A stretch of DNA of 64,000 bases from Holophagaceae bacterium (GTDB lineage Bacteria; Acidobacteriota; Holophagae; Holophagales; Holophagaceae): NCBI GenBank assembly GCA_016722505.1, contig JADKJH010000007.1:62001-126000 (forward strand), in the 5' to 3' direction. The notes below the pieces were generated by a model. The model did not search any database and was not told the DNA's origin. It saw nothing but the letters and a program-made list of their open reading frames with translations. This document shows, in pieces, positions 62,275 through 64,000 of this stretch (position 1 is the first letter of the stretch; every line of letters starts with the position of its first letter). The position numbers and the translations under genes are program-made.

Positions 62275-63498
62275 TCATTCGGACCGGATGGCGTCGATGA
62301 CGCTGAGACCGGCGGCTTTCATGGCCGGGAAGAACCCGGCTGCTATCCCCACCAGGAAGGAGAACCCGAATCCCAGAAGCACTGCCCAGACTTGGTTGAG
62401 GGCAGATAGGCCGAGCCGCTGAAGGATCCAAAGGCTCACAAAGGCCAGGCCAACCCCAAGGAGCCCGCCGGAAATAGCCAAGGCCAGGGCCTCGAGAAAA
62501 AATTGGACCATGATATTGCCCTGGGTCGCTCCCACAGCCCTGCGGAGCCCGATCTCCTGAGTGCGCTCGGTGACGGCCACGAGCATGACGTTCGAGATGC
62601 CCACTCCCCCGACCACCAGGCTGATGGCTGCCGCGATGCCCAACAGCATCGTGATGACCCCGCTCTGCTTGGCTGCGGCATCCAGCCAGTCCTGCTGCAG
62701 ATGGATGTTGAAATCGTTTTCATCATCCGCCTTCAGGTGATGCCGCTGCCGAAGCAGGGAAATGATGTCTCCTTCGGCCTGGAGAATGAGTTCCTCCCTG
62801 GCTACCGAAATGGCGATTTGCTGGATCCGGTCCCGGCCCATGACCTTTCGCATCACTGTCGTGTAGGGCGCGTGGATGGTGTCGTCCTGATCCCCCCTGG
62901 GACCGCCGCCCTTGCGTTCCAGGATGCCAACTACTTCGAAGGGGATTTTCCCGATACGTATGGTTTTCCCAACGGGGTCCTCGCCCTGGAGAAAAAGGTT
63001 CTCCTGGACGGTCTTGCCCAGGACGCAGACCTTGGCCTGGTTTCTTACTTCCTCGTCGCTGAAGTAGCGGCCACGCTCGAGGTTCCAGGGATTGATGGAA
63101 AGGTACATGGGATTGACCCCGAGAACCGAGCCCACGAGCCAATTGGTGTTCTGGAAGACCGCAGGGCGGGACGACCGCACCACCGGGGTCACCGCGGCAA
63201 CAGTGTTCTTCAGCTCCCGTTGGATGGCTTCAGCATCTTCAAATGTCAGGGTGGGCACTGCGCCCAGACCCAGGGGACCGGCCACGGCTTTGGAGTGGTG
63301 GCTGGGATGCACGGTGATCACGTTGGTGCCCATGCTGCGGATGATGTTCTGGGTCGCCTGCTTGCTGCCCTCTCCGATGCCGATCATCACGATCACGGCT
63401 GCGACGCCAATGACGATTCCAAGGGTGGTGAGGGCGCCTCGAAGCCGGTTCTTACCTAAGCTCGAGAATGTGAGAACGATCAGGTCCCTTGGATCCAC
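62275..63498 (-). CDS. MacB/FtsX-type ABC permease
   Basis: 407 residues. N-terminal helix (LGIVIGVAAVIVMIGIGEGS), large periplasmic MacB-PCD domain (about 50-270), then three helices in an FtsX module (GIAAAISLVVGGVGISNVML, EIGLRRAVGA). The NBD is not fused, so an ATPase partner gene must lie elsewhere. Could export lipoproteins, peptides or drugs, or form a mechano-transmission complex. Confidence 0.88.
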   Translation of the reverse strand: MDPRDLIVLTFSSLGKNRLRGALTTLGIVIGVAAVIVMIGIGEGSKQATQNIIRSMGTNVITVHPSHHSKAVAGPLGLGAVPTLTFEDAEAIQRELKNTVAAVTPVVRSSRPAVFQNTNWLVGSVLGVNPMYLSINPWNLERGRYFSDEEVRNQAKVCVLGKTVQENLFLQGEDPVGKTIRIGKIPFEVVGILERKGGGPRGDQDDTIHAPYTTVMRKVMGRDRIQQIAISVAREELILQAEGDIISLLRQRHHLKADDENDFNIHLQQDWLDAAAKQSGVITMLLGIAAAISLVVGGVGISNVMLVAVTERTQEIGLRRAVGATQGNIMVQFFLEALALAISGGLLGVGLAFVSLWILQRLGLSALNQVWAVLLGFGFSFLVGIAAGFFPAMKAAGLSVIDAIRSE

Positions 63499-63617
63499 GG
63501 TTCATTTCCTGGTGTCTGGCAACCATCCCAGTGGTTCAGGATGGACCCAGCCACGGGCCCTGTCGCGGCTAGGCCCAGGAATTTGCTCTCCAGCACATGT
63601 TGTAGCGCCGAAAAACC

Positions 63618-64000
63618 CTATCGGAGGGTTGGGGCCACGGACGTTGGGGCGCGCCCTGTGGAACCACAGCTGGCAAAGGTCTCGAGCCGGGGAACATCCA
63701 CGAGGTGGATGACCGGAAAGGTGTTCCTGATCATGCCTTCATCGTCCAGCTGGCGCAGAGCCCGACTGAAGGTTGACCGGCTGCAGGAAATGTAATGAGC
63801 CAGATCCTCTTCGCCTTCCGGAAATTCCAATAGGAGACGGCCCGGATTGCGGTGGTGATGGTCGAGCAGGAGTTTGGCGACGCGCTCGGGAACGCTATGG
63901 AGGCTCATCCCCTCCAGCACAGCGACCAAATTCCGGAACTTGCCGCAGAGGTGGCGGTGGACCGCCTCAGCTATTTCCTCGTGCCTTGATGCCAATTGCC
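63618..64000 (-). CDS. Crp/Fnr-family regulator, 5' end outside window
   Basis: At least 127 residues, open to the right edge. The visible part is the dimer helix (EAVHRHLCGKFRNLVAVLEG), then a Crp-type winged HTH: VPERVAKLLLDHH, GEEDLAHYISCSRSTFSRAL with the recognition helix, and RQLDDEGMIRN. The cNMP-like sensing domain is off the edge, so the signal is unknown. Confidence 0.8.
   Translation of the reverse strand, partial: QLASRHEEIAEAVHRHLCGKFRNLVAVLEGMSLHSVPERVAKLLLDHHHRNPGRLLLEFPEGEEDLAHYISCSRSTFSRALRQLDDEGMIRNTFPVIHLVDVPRLETFASCGSTGRAPTSVAPTLR

Overview
The window looks like chromosomal DNA from an Acidobacteriota-type bacterium, most likely near Holophaga/Geothrix. This is inferred from overall character, not from a marker gene: GC-rich coding DNA, a double-membrane envelope (TolC, CsgG-family and LpoB/YcfL lipoproteins, a beta-barrel protein), the futalosine menaquinone route (MqnE), an octahaem c-type cytochrome lipoprotein, PknB-like kinases with a TolB-type propeller, and a division/cell-wall cluster of mraZ-rsmH-ftsL-ftsI-murE. 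No rRNA, tRNA, CRISPR array, insertion sequence or prophage was recognised.

Region by region. 1-8.2 kb: a minus-strand run of six evenly spaced envelope genes (CsgG-like, COG3014-like, YcfL-like, LpoB-like, CsgG-like, secreted lipase running off the left edge). It is divergent from an XRE regulator paired with a protein that resembles an ImmA/IrrE peptidase stripped of its zinc ligands. 8.4-16 kb: secreted S10 and M64 peptidases, a Ser/Thr kinase with a propeller, and an FHA-GAF-PP2C phosphatase. 16-19 kb: YhbY, a membrane/GNAT-like protein, 5-formyl-THF cyclo-ligase, MqnE. 19-29.3 kb: two efflux operons (TolC-EmrA-EmrB on minus; TetR-YbhG-YbhF-YbhF2-YbhS-YbhR on plus) around an intergenic region with near-perfect palindromes. 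29.3-32.5 kb: PfkB kinase, TrmL, HIT protein, a PhoR-like kinase. 32.6-41.8 kb: the mra/division cluster with a 10-bp phased MraZ operator, then rpoZ, coaBC and three DinB-fold proteins. 41.9-45 kb: a biotin-dependent acyl-CoA carboxylase pair (biotin carboxylase and biotinyl protein), flanked by a copy of its own 5' end and a copy of its 3' end. 45-51 kb: octahaem cytochrome, OMP and YCII protein, a giant propeller sensor kinase. 51-64 kb: carbamate kinase, YtxH and DUF948 proteins, then a glycogen/c-di-GMP block (glgC, pgi-like, HD-GYP, a 1412-residue GH13+debranching fusion, GGDEF), a MacB-type permease and a Crp/Fnr regulator cut by the right edge.

Four otherwise normal genes (PP2C phosphatase, mraZ, murE, coaBC) are each broken by one base at or beside a short C or G run, and a 24-G run sits between ftsL and ftsI. 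Because murE and coaBC are normally essential, assembly or sequencing length errors are the simplest explanation, and these genes are annotated here as repaired.

The most unusual features are: (1) the two-CsgG/LpoB/YcfL/COG3014 envelope operon with a divergent XRE/pseudo-peptidase pair; (2) the carboxylase operon flanked by remnants of a second copy, with matching hairpins at the downstream scar; (3) a set of convergent or intercistronic gaps each filled with a different short repeated word folded into long hairpins.
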